Source of the DNA: Scedosporium boydii
Lineage: Eukaryota > Ascomycota > Sordariomycetes > Microascales > Microascaceae
NCBI GenBank assembly: GCA_002221725.1
Contig: NJFT01000047.1
Location: 1 to 64,000 of the forward strand
Length of the DNA stretch: 64,000 nt
Reading direction: 5' to 3'
The stretch's first letter is position 1. Each line of letters starts with the position of its first letter. The notes beneath the pieces are model-generated. The model was not told where the DNA came from. It saw only the letters and a program-made list of their open reading frames with translations, and did not search any database. A program made the position numbers and the translations under genes. Positions 36,908 to 48,622 of this stretch are shown in pieces.

Positions 36908-39355
36908 CTACGGAAACCGAAACGAAGGCGTCGGTTTCCTCCCCGGCATCCCCTGCAACACCTCCCCCTCCACGCCAAACCCATAATTCCCCCTATTCAC
37001 AACCCCATACCCAATCTTTATCCTTTTCCCACGCGTCCGTATCTCCCCCTCGGGCCCGAACGGGATCTTCTCCAGCGCTGACCCCCTCGTGGCGGCCGCC
37101 ACCGAGCTAAACCGCGTATCCCTCGCTACCCCTTCCTCGCGGATGGCCAACATGCCGAAGCCCGTAGCTACGAGCGCCAGCAGGATGGCGATAGAGTAGA
37201 CGGCCCAAAGGTCGGCGACGTGGTAGACGTAGTGGTTGGACGTGCGGTGGCGGGTGCACGGGTAGAGCGGTTGGTCGTTGACGTTCTCGTCACGGCCTGT
37301 GACCTTTTCGGGATCGGCGGCCCATACTACGGCGAGGAATTGCGGTTTTGAGAGGAGGGAGAGGATGATGTCCTCGTAGTAGGTTTGTACGCCGGCCATG
37401 AGGTCTCCCGCGGCGAGGTACGTGTGGATGTCGATGAGGCGCGTCTGTGTGATTTTCGTGTGGAGGATCTTGTTGGGCTCGTGGATTGTGCCGTTGATGA
37501 AGCGGCGGAGCTGTAGCCCGAGGGCGTGGTAGGCCGCGATGCGGCGGTAGCGGCCCACGTCGGCGGTGGGAGAAATGTAGTTCTCTTCGGGGAAGGCCGT
37601 GGTGTTGTCGTGCGTGCCGTCGGAAGCGAATTCGCCGCGTTGGAAGATGGTGTCGATGATGGGGCGGAGGTGGCGTCGGCTCTTGACGGTCGTTTCCTGC
37701 TTGAGAGATACGTAGTTGAACTCGACTTCGTATTCGGTCTCGTAGTGTTCGCACCCGAAGATCTTGGGCGTGAAGGCCGTGTCCCAGCCCGGATCCGTCC
37801 GCTCGTTCGGCTGCTTCTTCGCCGGGTCCTCGACGCTGGCGTAGCCTACCCAGAGGATGGGCTCGGTTCGGAAGACGCCTAGATTCTTTGGGAGGGGGTC
37901 CTTGGAGATGGGAACGCCGCTCTCGCCCGAGTCCATCTGTGGATTCGCGTATTCTCCTTCGTACACGGACGCGAAGTAGGTAAAATTGCCCTCGGGGGCT
38001 AAGATGTCGGTCGAGAAGGGGGCTTCGGCATCACCGAGCTTCTTCGGCTTGGATCCGACGCCGCTGGCGAGTTCCGCACACTTGTAGCCGGGCGCGACGA
38101 AGCTGACGGTGAAGCTGCAGTTCCAACCAACGCCGCAGATATCCGGCGCGGCGTTCTCCCTCGCGATGGGGCCCTTTAGGAACGTGGCGAGCGTAGCTAC
38201 CAGATCGACCTGTTGGCTAGGCTCGGTCCAGTAGTCGAAGTAATCCGGGCTTTTCTCGTCGTCGGCGGTAACGTTCCAGTATGATACTGAAACTTCGGGG
38301 ATACCGCCCGCAAGGTAGTTGGGGAGACGCCAGTCGTTACCTTCCTCGCGCGCAAAGTTGAGCGAAGGAATAGCAGGACAGTTAGTTTCCTCCGTCAAAG
38401 TCATGGGTTGGACCGCGAGAGTCTCGGAGGCGAAGATAACAATGAGCGGCGTGAACCACACGTAGATGACGAGGAGCATGGCCAACTTGGCCTCTTTGAA
38501 CAGCTCAAAGTTGAAAAGAGCCGTGAGGTCTTCGGTGGCGGCGAAGAGCCCGTCGACGGCGGCCACGGTGAGAACCTTGCGGCGCACGGTCATCCATACG
38601 CGCTGTCGGTAAGCCGTTACTGTCGCAGCGGCAAGGGAGGCTTTGGAGAGGAAGGAGAGGGCGGCGCCGTATCGGAGGAGTCGGAGCTGGTTCGTCGCCT
38701 CTTTTCCGTTTAGGCTCTTGTAGAATAGGTGGTGGCCGATGGCGAAGAGAATGCCAACGACCAGGAGAAAGTACATGTTGTATTGGGGTTTCCAGTATCG
38801 CTGGAAGAGGGACAGCCGAGCCGGTGGGGTGCTGGGGGGAAGCTCTGATGGATCGGCGATGGGCCTGTACCCGGGAGGCGCACCGCGGTCATCGAGAGGC
38901 GGAGAGAGGAGTAGGGCATCGGAGCCATTGCGGTGATGGGAGTCATGATACCTCGGTGTATAGAGGTTTGACATGGGCGTCCCTTGATCGTCGGTGTACG
39001 GTGGTCCTGAGTTTAGATCTGGGTCTTGGCGTTCCAATTGGAGAGGCGTAGGCCTAGGCCTTGTCGTTGAATAGTAGGGCTCACTGTTCAGTGGGGGGGT
39101 GTTTTGGCTTCTGGAAAGATCTGGAGATGTGCGAGAGAAGGTAGAGGCTCCGTCTCTTGGGGGAGATCCCCTCCTGCCGGCGGGGTTGGGACCGGGACTC
39201 CATCGCTGGGAGCTGCGTGTCGGCGGGGTCGTGATTGGGAAACTAGGAACAGCGACGGGTTTCCGAGCTACCGGCGGTTCTGCGGGGATGGGGTTCCAAT
39301 TATCTCCTCTTGAAAGAAGATAGAAAGTGTCGGCATTGGACGATGAGCTGTCCAT
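36908..39355 (-). CDS. Large fungal multi-pass membrane protein with extracellular domain, function unknown
   Basis: A single exon of 815 aa was called from ATG at 39355 (MDSSSSNADTF); the frame upstream lacks an ATG. Residues 1-185 are Pro/Ser/Arg-rich and likely cytosolic and disordered. Three hydrophobic helices follow at about 194-212 (MYFLLVVGILFAIGHHLF), 230-250 (YGAALSFLSKASLAAATV) and 291-312 (LAMLLVIYVWFTPLIVIFA). A roughly 420-residue region with several Asn-X-Ser/Thr sites (NVTADD, NCSF, NFTY, NTTAF, NGTI) and conserved Cys (CGVGWNCSF) looks extracellular or lumenal. A last helix near 735-757 (VYSIAILLALVATGFGML) and a basic tail follow. This matches a family common in filamentous ascomycetes that, as I recall, is sometimes misleadingly labelled 'formylmethionine deformylase-like'; nothing enzymatic is visible here. 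No functional assignment is offered. Confidence 0.85.
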   Translation of the reverse strand: MDSSSSNADTFYLLSRGDNWNPIPAEPPVARKPVAVPSFPITTPPTRSSQRWSPGPNPAGRRGSPPRDGASTFSRTSPDLSRSQNTPPLNSEPYYSTTRPRPTPLQLERQDPDLNSGPPYTDDQGTPMSNLYTPRYHDSHHRNGSDALLLSPPLDDRGAPPGYRPIADPSELPPSTPPARLSLFQRYWKPQYNMYFLLVVGILFAIGHHLFYKSLNGKEATNQLRLLRYGAALSFLSKASLAAATVTAYRQRVWMTVRRKVLTVAAVDGLFAATEDLTALFNFELFKEAKLAMLLVIYVWFTPLIVIFASETLAVQPMTLTEETNCPAIPSLNFAREEGNDWRLPNYLAGGIPEVSVSYWNVTADDEKSPDYFDYWTEPSQQVDLVATLATFLKGPIARENAAPDICGVGWNCSFTVSFVAPGYKCAELASGVGSKPKKLGDAEAPFSTDILAPEGNFTYFASVYEGEYANPQMDSGESGVPISKDPLPKNLGVFRTEPILWVGYASVEDPAKKQPNERTDPGWDTAFTPKIFGCEHYETEYEVEFNYVSLKQETTVKSRRHLRPIIDTIFQRGEFASDGTHDNTTAFPEENYISPTADVGRYRRIAAYHALGLQLRRFINGTIHEPNKILHTKITQTRLIDIHTYLAAGDLMAGVQTYYEDIILSLLSKPQFLAVVWAADPEKVTGRDENVNDQPLYPCTRHRTSNHYVYHVADLWAVYSIAILLALVATGFGMLAIREEGVARDTRFSSVAAATRGSALEKIPFGPEGEIRTRGKRIKIGYGVVNRGNYGFGVEGEVLQGMPGRKPTPSFRFP

Positions 39356-42300
39356 GGTCAACACCAAAAGCGGAGCGCGGGATTGTTGCTGACAGTCCTG
39401 CTGAGTAGCAATCCGAAGGGCTGAGACGTGGGAAAGAAAGAAAGGTGGGCGATGGGAGATGGGGGATGGATAAAAATAACAGACGCAATGGACAGAGACA
39501 AGGGAGGGAATATGGCGTAGAAGCACAACCAACAGACAGCGCAATCAAGCAAGGGCGACGATCATGCTACGTCTGGTGTGGCTACCTCCCACTGCTCCGA
39601 GTTCGAAGTCTCCACCGCCCGTCCGTCTCACGTACTTCGTAGGGCTGGGCCGGCAGGTCTGTCGAAGGTTCTTCGCTTGCCGTCTGTGGAGTATTCTCCG
39701 GTGACTGACACGCAATTTTTGCGCGGCGATGGAAGATAATTAAGCTTACTTGGGTGAGATGCGAAAGTTGACTGGGTGAGATACGACGGGGCTGGAGGGT
39801 GGACCAAATCAACAAGAACGAGTGATATATATCTTGGGGTTCCCCAAAAGGAAAAAAGAATACCGCAACCGGAGATCAGATATCACTGATATCTATCTAT
39901 TTGACGAATAATGTCCACAATTAACAAGAAGTGCCAGGCCCGGCTACGCCGAATTTGAGAAGAACTTCACTCCATACGAGCAGGCTCGGGACATGGAGCA
40001 TATACTTGTATGCAACGAGAATATTGCCAGGCCACGGTCAGCCCGCCAAGCATGTCAGCATGCAGAGTGACCAATATGTGACGCGACTTAAGACAATTAG
40101 AGTGGACGGGTCAAATTAGGCTTTTGAGCTGTGTCGACCCCATCCGCAGCTAGGGTTGGGGGCTGAGCGAAGAGCGAAGCAGGCTTGCCATTCTGGGGCC
40201 GACCAAGAGACAAGAGACAAGAAACACGGAGTTGGGGGTGGGGGATAGGGTAGGCTGGGGGTCTGCGGAGCGAGGGATGGATTGTTGAGAGGTCCCCTTT
40301 TTGCATCATTTCCACATCTCCGGGACGCATATTCACATCTTCCTGTTGACAACGATGGGATGATTCTTCCGGGAACGAGCTGGACTGTGGAACATATTGA
40401 TTCCAGTCTCGTATTTAGCACAACCAGCCGTATTTCCATTGCCTGCCGGTGCGCTCTTCATCCCGACCGAGGAAATGTCCATGAGAAGACGACGATCTCG
40501 TCCCAGAATGGTGTCGCGTGCAGGGCACGGTTGTAACACAGCATGGACAGACCACAGGGTCCTGACCCCTAAGTCTGGTCTGTGGCGGGGGCTGTGGCCG
40601 CTAGCCTACTCCAACATTCCTCCCTTCCGGGGCCCGGCTCCAGCCTGGCTCTCTTTGCCAAGCCGGAGCTGAGAATTAACCGCCGGCGACGAGACCAGGC
40701 TGTTGGGATGCCAATAATTTGAGCGCTAACCTGCAGTTTAGCACAAGGTCTAGCCTGAAACCACCAAACGTTGTTGTTCATTGAGATGCATGCTGCGCCA
40801 ATCAATACTGGACGGTGACGGAATGCTGTCTCTCATGAGGAGGGAGGGCCAGAACGAAGGAGAGCTAACAAGATTATGATATGATTGCGGCCACAGCATT
40901 GAGGCTCTGGCCGCTTTCGAGGGTTGGCATCTCCACCGAGTACTTGGGGATTGCTTCAAAGATGGGTTGGTTCAAGTTCTTTGAAGGGCGGTGAATCGTG
41001 AAGGCAAATTGATGATCAACGTCAATTCAACAAGAACTTGGAAGGAACGCTCGAACAAGATGGCCAGGCTACCTCGCTTATTAATCGGGGAGGCAACAAT
41101 TTCGTACCATGCCCACTTCGAAATACTTCGTACAGGGTTGACGATGCAACATAATTTTGAATTGAAGCTCTTTCACCGACATCCTTACCAACCATCCGGT
41201 GATGTAACGTCCACATCCCACTTCACCACCAGGAGAATGTGCAGCATCTCCATCGGGGCTAATAGTCTTGGAGGATTTTGTTCACTCCTCGTTTCGGACG
41301 ATGGCTAGTCTAGCAGAGATGCCGATCCCCGCAATGCCCCGTCCCCTGAACCCTCCCTACGCCGAGAAATGGTTGACGAGAATGCGGCCCCACTGACGAG
41401 GGCCACGGCACCGGCCGAGTTCACTTTGAGGCTCTCCACCCAGTCGTACTCCATCCTCCAAGTAGGGGGAGTATCTCGGTCGATGTCGTGTATTTCCACG
41501 AGGAGATCCTAACTGGCTAGACACCGATCATTTAGCATGAGGCCCGTTCTTTGCGGAAATGAGAGGCGTGAGTACAGGCCCAAAGTTTCGGCCATATCGA
41601 CACGGCATGCATCACACTTCACTCTGGGCCGCATTTAGGGTCGACGAGAGACCAGCAGCCTGGTTACGATGCTTATACATGAGGATGCAGTCTCGAGGTT
41701 ATTGGTGATCGTGTTCCTCGTGAGCAGATAGCTCGTTCATTTCAACCCTTTGCGCAAGTCCCCGCTCAGACGGGTATCGGTATGTTTTTGCTATCTCCCT
41801 GCTTGGGGATTCAAGACAGACATAAATGGGGGGTGGTGGTTGTGAGATTCCTACGAGTCGTTGGACATGAATCCCTCGAGAGTTTATAGGCCTTCCCCTG
41901 ATTTGTCGCAACAGTCACGATTTACGAGCTCTGGGGAAACTGCGAGACCGCCGCAACATCATTTCAGACAATTGTGCTTTCGGGACAACAGAGCACAGAG
42001 TACGGAGCACAGAAAACTCCCAGTCATCATGTTTGTACAGAGTCGCTTGTGCTGTTGGCTGGCTCCCTCTTATTACTACTCAAATGCAGCCCGACAATGG
42101 ACCGTTCCACGTCACGTAGACTGAGTACTTCGGACACAGGTATGGTATACGCGGCTTGCCACCTGTTCTACAAGGAAAATCTATTTTATTACTTGTTGCT
42201 ATCTTTAGAGGTGATTCTGGGGGCCAAGAAAAGAAACAAAGAAACAAACAGCCATGTTGGTAACCTCGGCGATACAGATTGAAGCATTCCGATAGACGAG

Positions 42301-44771
42301 GGTGCCCTTTCGAATGCCCTTTCGAATGCCCTTTCGAATAAGGCCAAGAGGGCATCGATTCCGGCATCTATCTACGAAGTATTTTAGTGATTGGATCTTA
42401 GCAAACGGGTTGTAACACTTACTTCCAGCATTGGACCCGCTGAGCTGTCGTGGCCGACTTGTTGGCCAGTCGTTCGAACGAAGTAAAACAGGGAGACAGA
42501 TTCCCAGAATTAGTCAGGCCCCAAAAGAGGCATCGTGACTCAAGCGAGGATCCAGATCTGGATCGACCAATGCAGAGTGATGTGTGGTTCGCGAAGCCAA
42601 TCAATGAAGACACTGAGGCTTGCAAAATTGACTGGATCACGGCTTCAGGCACCAAACCTTCTCTGGTCTGGGGGCTCTTATGTAATCGAATGATCAAGAC
42701 AATCGAATGAAGGCACTCGGGAGACACAATCAGCCGGAGACGGTCATTCTTTCAGGACAATGGATAAAGGTACTCGGGACACCAAATTAAACAGTACAAA
42801 GTTTGAGGTGTACAATTGTAGCATTTGAAGGAAATGCTGCGTACGTAATACGGACTTGTACACTTGATGGCGGCTTGGAGTGCCTTCAAATGTTGGGAAT
42901 GATGAACATGTCGATGGATTCATGGAAGCGTGCCCAGTCCCGGTGTACAACTCCAGGACTTGTCGAATGGCTGGGAATCTTGCCCCTTTGGCGGGCCAGA
43001 AAAGCCAGGGATTCTCATCCGTGAATTGATCCGAATGCAAGGGCGCCTAACCTGGCCAAAAGGCGATCAAAGGTGGGCTCTTTTCGCCGAGTCTGAATAA
43101 GTCTGCCGCCCTGTTTGCTGAGTGGTCGACAAGCATTCTCATCAACGGTTGGTTTGCTCTGATATTCCTGGTATTATTAGCGACCACTATGATCCCTCGG
43201 GCGTTGGGTCTTGCCCCATCTTGGTCACCTGTAACAGGAGACTGGATGACCTGGCATGGGCGGGATTCCCAATCGAGCCACTGGCAAAGAACCAACCACG
43301 AGCTGCCAATCACGGAAAGAGAAGCAAGGGATCGTATGAAGGAGAATGCTTGTCGAGTTGGAGCCTGAGGAGCCGGGATTCTGACTGAGGATGGGATGGG
43401 AGCAAAAGGGAGTACAAAGTACGCAGTATGAAGCGATGATGGAAACTGGAAAGGCAAGTGGATAAGTGGGTTCCCTCACCTTAAATTTTAGTGGCCGCTC
43501 CTGTTCTCCTCTGGTCCCGCTGGAGCCATTTCTCCCCAATCCCAAGACCTTGAATATGACGAGGAGATAAAGAGTAAAGTAATACTCGGTCGCAGCTTCC
43601 TTCTCTTCGACACAACAATATCATCATCAACACCACAGCTCTTACGAGGTTCTGACCCTTCGTCACCAAGCGCTGAGCCGTCAAGAATTCCAGCTGCCCG
43701 GAATCGAACTGCTGTGAAACCCCAGAGTGTGCAGTGGCACCGTCCACTGCGAGCTGCACGGGTTCCTCTGTGCAAAAACAACCCCTGCGCCATTCTTAGG
43801 TTCCCTCCCGCCATCACCATTACTGCATCCTCGCCCTAGTCCGTACCTGTCAGAAGATCTTTAGCTGGCGTCCCACAGCACGGAACCCTGATCTTCCCAG
43901 CCTCCCACTGCACAGACTTGGCGAAGCCAGACCCGATTTGGCTTACCCACCAATCCCACCCCACCAGACCAACGCCAAAGCCCAGCCAGTCCAGTCTTAG
44001 CTGCGTTGGTCTCTCTCCCTCTCCTTCGCCTCTCCTCCCTCGCGCTCTCACCGCCAAACCACCCCACCTCGCTCGGAGACGCACCACGATAGGGCCAGCC
44101 ACGACCACGACGCTGGAAACCCAACCCAGTGCACTCATCTCGAGGGGATACTGTCGCTGGGAGGTACTCCAAACCTGGCTGCACCCTGCACGAGATACCA
44201 CCTACAGTGTCATCGTGCCCTACTTACGGACCTACTTCACAGGCTAAGGTACATGTACGTATCTTGAACATCGCGAGCTCCATTCGTTCTGCTTGCCTTG
44301 TTCCCGTCTCGGCCCAGTCTTCCAGTCTTCCGGCGCCAGAATCCACATCGAAATCCACATCGACAAGGGATTATTTCTGATAACCACCTCCTTCACCTTC
44401 TTCCCCTGACATTCCGGAAAAAGACCATCTCGGCATCTTCTCAACGGTCTTCTATCTCTCAACTTGTCTTTCTGTCTGATATAATAATAATACCTCAAGG
44501 CTTCAAACTTTGACCGTCTTCCTTCCTGCGCAGCTCGACAGGTTCGACAACGCACTGACCCAAACACCCATTTATTTCACCGTCTCTTGGAAGCGGCTCC
44601 TCCCGTGTTGAAACACACTCCACGCAATCACTTTGCGACTCATATTACTGCGCTTTTTTCCTCCCTTCAAATTCGCACGCTTCACCTCCATAAAAACGAC
44701 AAACCGACTCCCACATAGAGACATCAACCTCTCTTTATCTTGGAGACGCCTGCTCGCAGGTTTGCGCCAAA
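39356..44771. other. 5.4 kb gene-poor region
   Basis: No frame on either strand shows a recognisable domain, and the longest frames (about 85-136 aa at 42419-42727, 43047-43457 and 43836-44201) overlap each other on opposite strands. The left end holds the promoter of the membrane protein gene. The pyrimidine-rich right end (from about 43950) is probably promoter and 5' UTR for the gene at 44772. Small features are TACTTCGTA/TACGAAGTA copies at 39633, 41124 and 42373 and a 12-bp tandem repeat at 42310. Confidence 0.45.
42310..42348. repeat. 12-bp tandem repeat, three units
   Basis: Three consecutive copies of TGCCCTTTCGAA lie in gene-free DNA. Confidence 0.9.
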
Positions 44772-46712
44772 ATGTCGAGACTCCAGGAATCCATCACCAT
44801 CATCAACAACTCGGGCAAGATTATCAGCACCGTGAGTGTCTTTCCCCGCCTCATCGCTTCAAACGACGACCACCACCACTGCCAACGCCAACACCTCTCA
44901 CCGCCCTCTCTCGATGCCTCACCGAAGCCCAACCCCCAGCCATACTGCCCAAATAATTCAGGCACCATCTTCACCTTATTCTTGTGAAACCCATTGCTAA
45001 CCTTGATTACGTCGCCGCTCTAGGGGAAACAATTATTTGGCATTTTCAAAGAAGCCAAAGCATGCTATCACGAAAAGAAGGCCGCGATTCATCAAGAGCG
45101 CTCGCTCCAACGCAGCCAGACATTTGATGTCAGCCAACAAGCGTCTTTTCACTACCAGGAGGCTCAATACTATGAGCAGTACGACTATGGGGAGAATCCC
45201 TACTACGCCGGCGACGATGGCCGCTCCTACGTCTCTCATCGGAGCCACCGCTCCCACCGCTCCAGCGCCTCCTCGCGCCGCTACGGTCCCTCCGCCTCAC
45301 GCGGCAGGCCAGCCCTGACCGAGGCTAACCTACGCACGCACTCCGAAGTCTCAGCCACTCCGCCCTCGGCGCCTCCGCAAAATTACCGATCGCCTTACGC
45401 CGAGACGGCCCCGCGAGACATGACGGTTTCGAGGCCGACCCTCGTGCGCCCGCCGACCGAGTACTACCCCCCCGCGCCGGCCTACGCAGAGCCACCCGTT
45501 CCCCCGCCAAACTATGCCGCTCCCGGCATTCCGCGCTCCGTCTCGGATCCGGCCCTCCTCGGGAAGAAGAAGAAGAAGAAGTCCATCGACATGAACCTAG
45601 CCTACGGAGACATCCCTCCCGACCTGGAAAGCCGTACCGATCTCGACCCTGAAAACCCGGATACCCAGCACGCCAAAACGTTGATCGGCAGGGTCGAGAA
45701 TCTGCTCGACGAGGCCCAGTGCGTGCAGCACTCGGCATCAGGCATCATCACCCACCTCCAGCGGAACCCCGACGCCGCCGCCGCCGTGGCCCTCACGCTC
45801 GCCGAGCTATCAACGTTGCTCACCAAGATGAGCCCCGGATTCCTCTCCATCGTCCAGGGCGGCTCGCCCGCCGTCTTCGCCCTCCTCGCGAGTCCGCAGT
45901 TCCTCATCGCCGCGGGCGCAGCCGTCGGAGTCACCGTGGTCATGTTCGGCGGATGGAAGATTATCAAGCGCATGAAGGAGACCAAGGAGAACGAGGCCAT
46001 GCAGAGAGAGGCCCTCGCTTTCCAAGCTGCGCAGGTTCCCATGCAGCCGCCGCCCATGATGGAGCAGCAGCAGGTAATCTACGAAGACATGCCGGGACCA
46101 GAGTATTACCCGCAAGAAATGCAACTTCACCCCATTGCCGGCGATGGCACCGACGAAGCCCTCGTCATTGAGCAGGAGCTTAGCGGTATCGAGTCGTGGA
46201 GGAGGGGCATCGTGCCGTTCGGAGAAGACGAGAGCGCCGACCTAGAACTCATCAGCCCCGAGGCCCAGCGCGCCATCAAGAGGAGTCAAAAGGACCGTCG
46301 GCGTCGCCACTCGGACGGCGAGTACGACGACGGCGACGACGTCTCGCGCAGCGGGCGTAGCGACAGGTCGCATAGGAGTCACAGATCGCACCGGTCGAGT
46401 CGGACCCACACTACCACCCACCGCAGCTCTCGGGACGTCGACATCCCCGATCGCAAGAGCAGCAGGAACGGCACTACAGTTGTGGGAGGCGACGACGGGT
46501 ACAGCGAGGCCGGGAGCGAGAGGAGTAGGCGGAGCACGCGGTCGAGGAGGACGATGAAGACGATTGAGGCGAAGAAGGATGACGATGAGAATAGTTTGGA
46601 TTTGGTGTTCAGGCCGAAGGAGAAGAAGGGGACGAATATGTTGAAGCAGCTGTTTAAGAAGAAGAAGGATAAGGAGGAGAGTAGTCGGAGGGCGGTGAGC
46701 GTCATGGTTTGA
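44772..46712 (+). CDS. Conserved-type fungal protein with one membrane helix and basic RS-like tail, function unknown
   Basis: Two exons, 44772-44831 and 45024-46712, giving 582 aa (start MSRLQESITIINNSG). The 192 bp intron (GTGAGT/TAG) follows codon 20. Exon 2 begins GKQLFGIFKEAKACYHEKKA. The middle is Tyr/Pro-rich (YYPPAPAYAEPPVPPP). A lysine run (GKKKKKKS) comes next, then a helical region (TLIGRVENLLDEAQ) and a hydrophobic helix at about 303-328 (VFALLASPQFLIAAGAAVGV). The C-terminal third is highly charged, with repeated RSHRSHRSHRSS-type tracts and a lysine-rich end (LFKKKKDKEESSRR). This looks like a scaffold-like or organelle-surface protein, but no family name or function can be assigned. 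It is not part of any evident cluster. Confidence 0.8.
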
Positions 46713-47478
46713 GGGACTCAAAGAGTTGTTTTCTTTATTACCCTTTTGGAAGGAATCTCGGGAGGAAGCTCTCTTTCTAGGATCCTCGGTTCGGATTTCT
46801 TTTTTTATTTTCTTTTTCTTTCTTTCCTCTTTTATACTGAGCGTTTCGAGGCATGGATGGAACATTTTGGATTATATTGGCGCATTTGCATTACAAGTTG
46901 GAGCTGCTTGTTTTTTTTTCACTTCAAGACTCGGGAGGACACTGGAATCTCTGCTCAGTTTGCATTTTCTTATCCCCCCCTTGTTCTATACGAAGTAAAT
47001 AGCTGTATTTTTGGATGGAAAAAATATCAATGTCAATCATAGGATTTCATCAACGTTAGCGCAGCTGTCGATGGGATAAGGATATCTTGTCAGAATCAAC
47101 CCAAGATTTAGAACTCTCCACAAACACGCGCCCTTCCGGTCTTAGGCTCCTGCAGTAGGACAAGCAACACCAGCTTCGTACGTTTGACATCTCGACCTGC
47201 CTAATCGAGTCTCGCCTCGACAAAAATCCCATCACCGTCGCATCCCATCGCGGGCTCACTGAGCACGTCAAAATGCCAACCTCGCCCACTCGTATCCCAT
47301 CGTATTTCTAAACCCTTATACGTCTGCCTAATTCCACTTACACTTCACCATCACAATCAACAAGACAATATTTAACATCACTGTAAACCCCAAGAAGCCC
47401 AGCCCACAATCCCGAGAGTAACAAAAAAGAAATCAGAAAATAAGAAAAGAAGAGAATCACCAGAAAACCATCGCCATC
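46713..47478. other. Intergenic spacer
   Basis: It holds the 3' UTR of the upstream gene and the promoter of the GNAT gene. A TACGAAGTA copy lies at 46989-46997. No coding sequence was seen. Confidence 0.45.
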
Positions 47479-48182
47479 ATGCCCCTCACAATCCGCCCCG
47501 CCACTGCCGCCGACCTCGACTTCGTCATCTCCTCCTTCAACTCAACCCTCCCCTTCCTGGCCTCCGTCGGCTCCCAATCCCAATGGGGTACGACCCCCTT
47601 CTCCGAACGCCCCGACTTCCAAACCAAAATCGCCGACACCGTCGCTGCAGCCGAAACCTACCGCACCTCATCCGCGGGCCCAGGCGTCTGGGCCTACGTA
47701 GCCGAATCCTTCGAAGGCGACGATGTACTCCCCGTCGGAGCCGTGACTGTTAAAGACGCCTGGTTCCCGGAGTACATTGCGCCGCAGCCGCAGTTCGAGG
47801 GGGAGGTGAAAGGGGCGAGGAATTTTTTGTATTTGCACGTTTTGGTGACGAATTTCGAGGCCGGGGAGGAGAGGAGGAAGGGGGCCGGGGCGAGGTTGGT
47901 GGAGAAGGTGAAGGAGTTGGCGCGGGAGTTGGGGAGGGAGGTGGTTTATGTGGATTGTTGGGCTGGGAATGATGGGAAGCTCGTTGCGTAAGTTTTTCTT
48001 GTTCCTCCCCTTTCCTTTTCTTTCTTTTTCTTGTCTTGCTTCTTGGATGAGATTCGTATATGAGAAACACTGACGAGAGAGACAGGTATTACAAACGGCA
48101 AGGGTTCCGTGAGATCGGGGAGTTCTTAGCGGAGCAATGGCCCGGCATGTTCTTCCGCATGGAGATTGAGTCCAAGAAGTAA
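47479..48182 (+). CDS. GNAT family N-acetyltransferase
   Basis: Two exons, 47479-47987 and 48086-48182, giving 201 aa (start MPLTIRPATAADLDFV, the typical beta1-alpha1 opening of GNAT proteins). The acetyl-CoA pyrophosphate loop is visible as RRKGAGARLVEKVKELA (motif A, about 133-149). Before it lies the strand NFLYLHVLVT and after it VVYVDCWAGN. The intron (GTAAGT/CAG) falls before YYKRQGFREIGEF, the C-terminal motif B, which is restored by splicing. These enzymes move an acetyl group from acetyl-CoA to an amine. The substrate is not predictable here. The neighbouring genes give no pathway clue. Confidence 0.88.
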
Positions 48183-48622
48183 AATATCAAATGGCATGGA
48201 GGGGGGACGAATCGTATAAGTTTCACCACACGGGGTTGATTGCTCCATTCCCTCATGCATCACATTCATCACTCAAGAGACATCTTCGACGTGAACAAAT
48301 GAAACTGTCTTTTTTGAGTCCTTTAGCTTCTCCCACCCAGAATATACTCGAGAACAATCAAGTGCCACATAGTATTCGTACACTCTGCGCGCCTTTTTCT
48401 CTTATACCATCTTCAACGCTCTTCCCCAAAGTTCCTCTGAGTCCCGAGATGAAAATGACGCCAGTTACAAAAAGAAAAGAAAACAACATAGAAATGAGAA
48501 AGAAGAAAAAAGGACAAAAGAAACAGAAATGAAAAGAACCCGACCCGCCCAATCAGTCACTATAACCCGCAGTGTAATGCATCCGTCTTCATCTTTTCCA
48601 ACAACCAAAACTTCGCTCACTC
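48183..48622. other. Convergent spacer between GNAT and MLP1-like genes
   Basis: A short A-rich intergenic region holding the 3' ends of two converging genes. No gene was seen. Confidence 0.5.

Noticed and set aside
42450..42710. 86-codon plus-strand frame with a polar, gene-like composition
   Set aside because: It begins at a GTG, not an ATG, overlaps a longer frame on the other strand and matches nothing I recognise.
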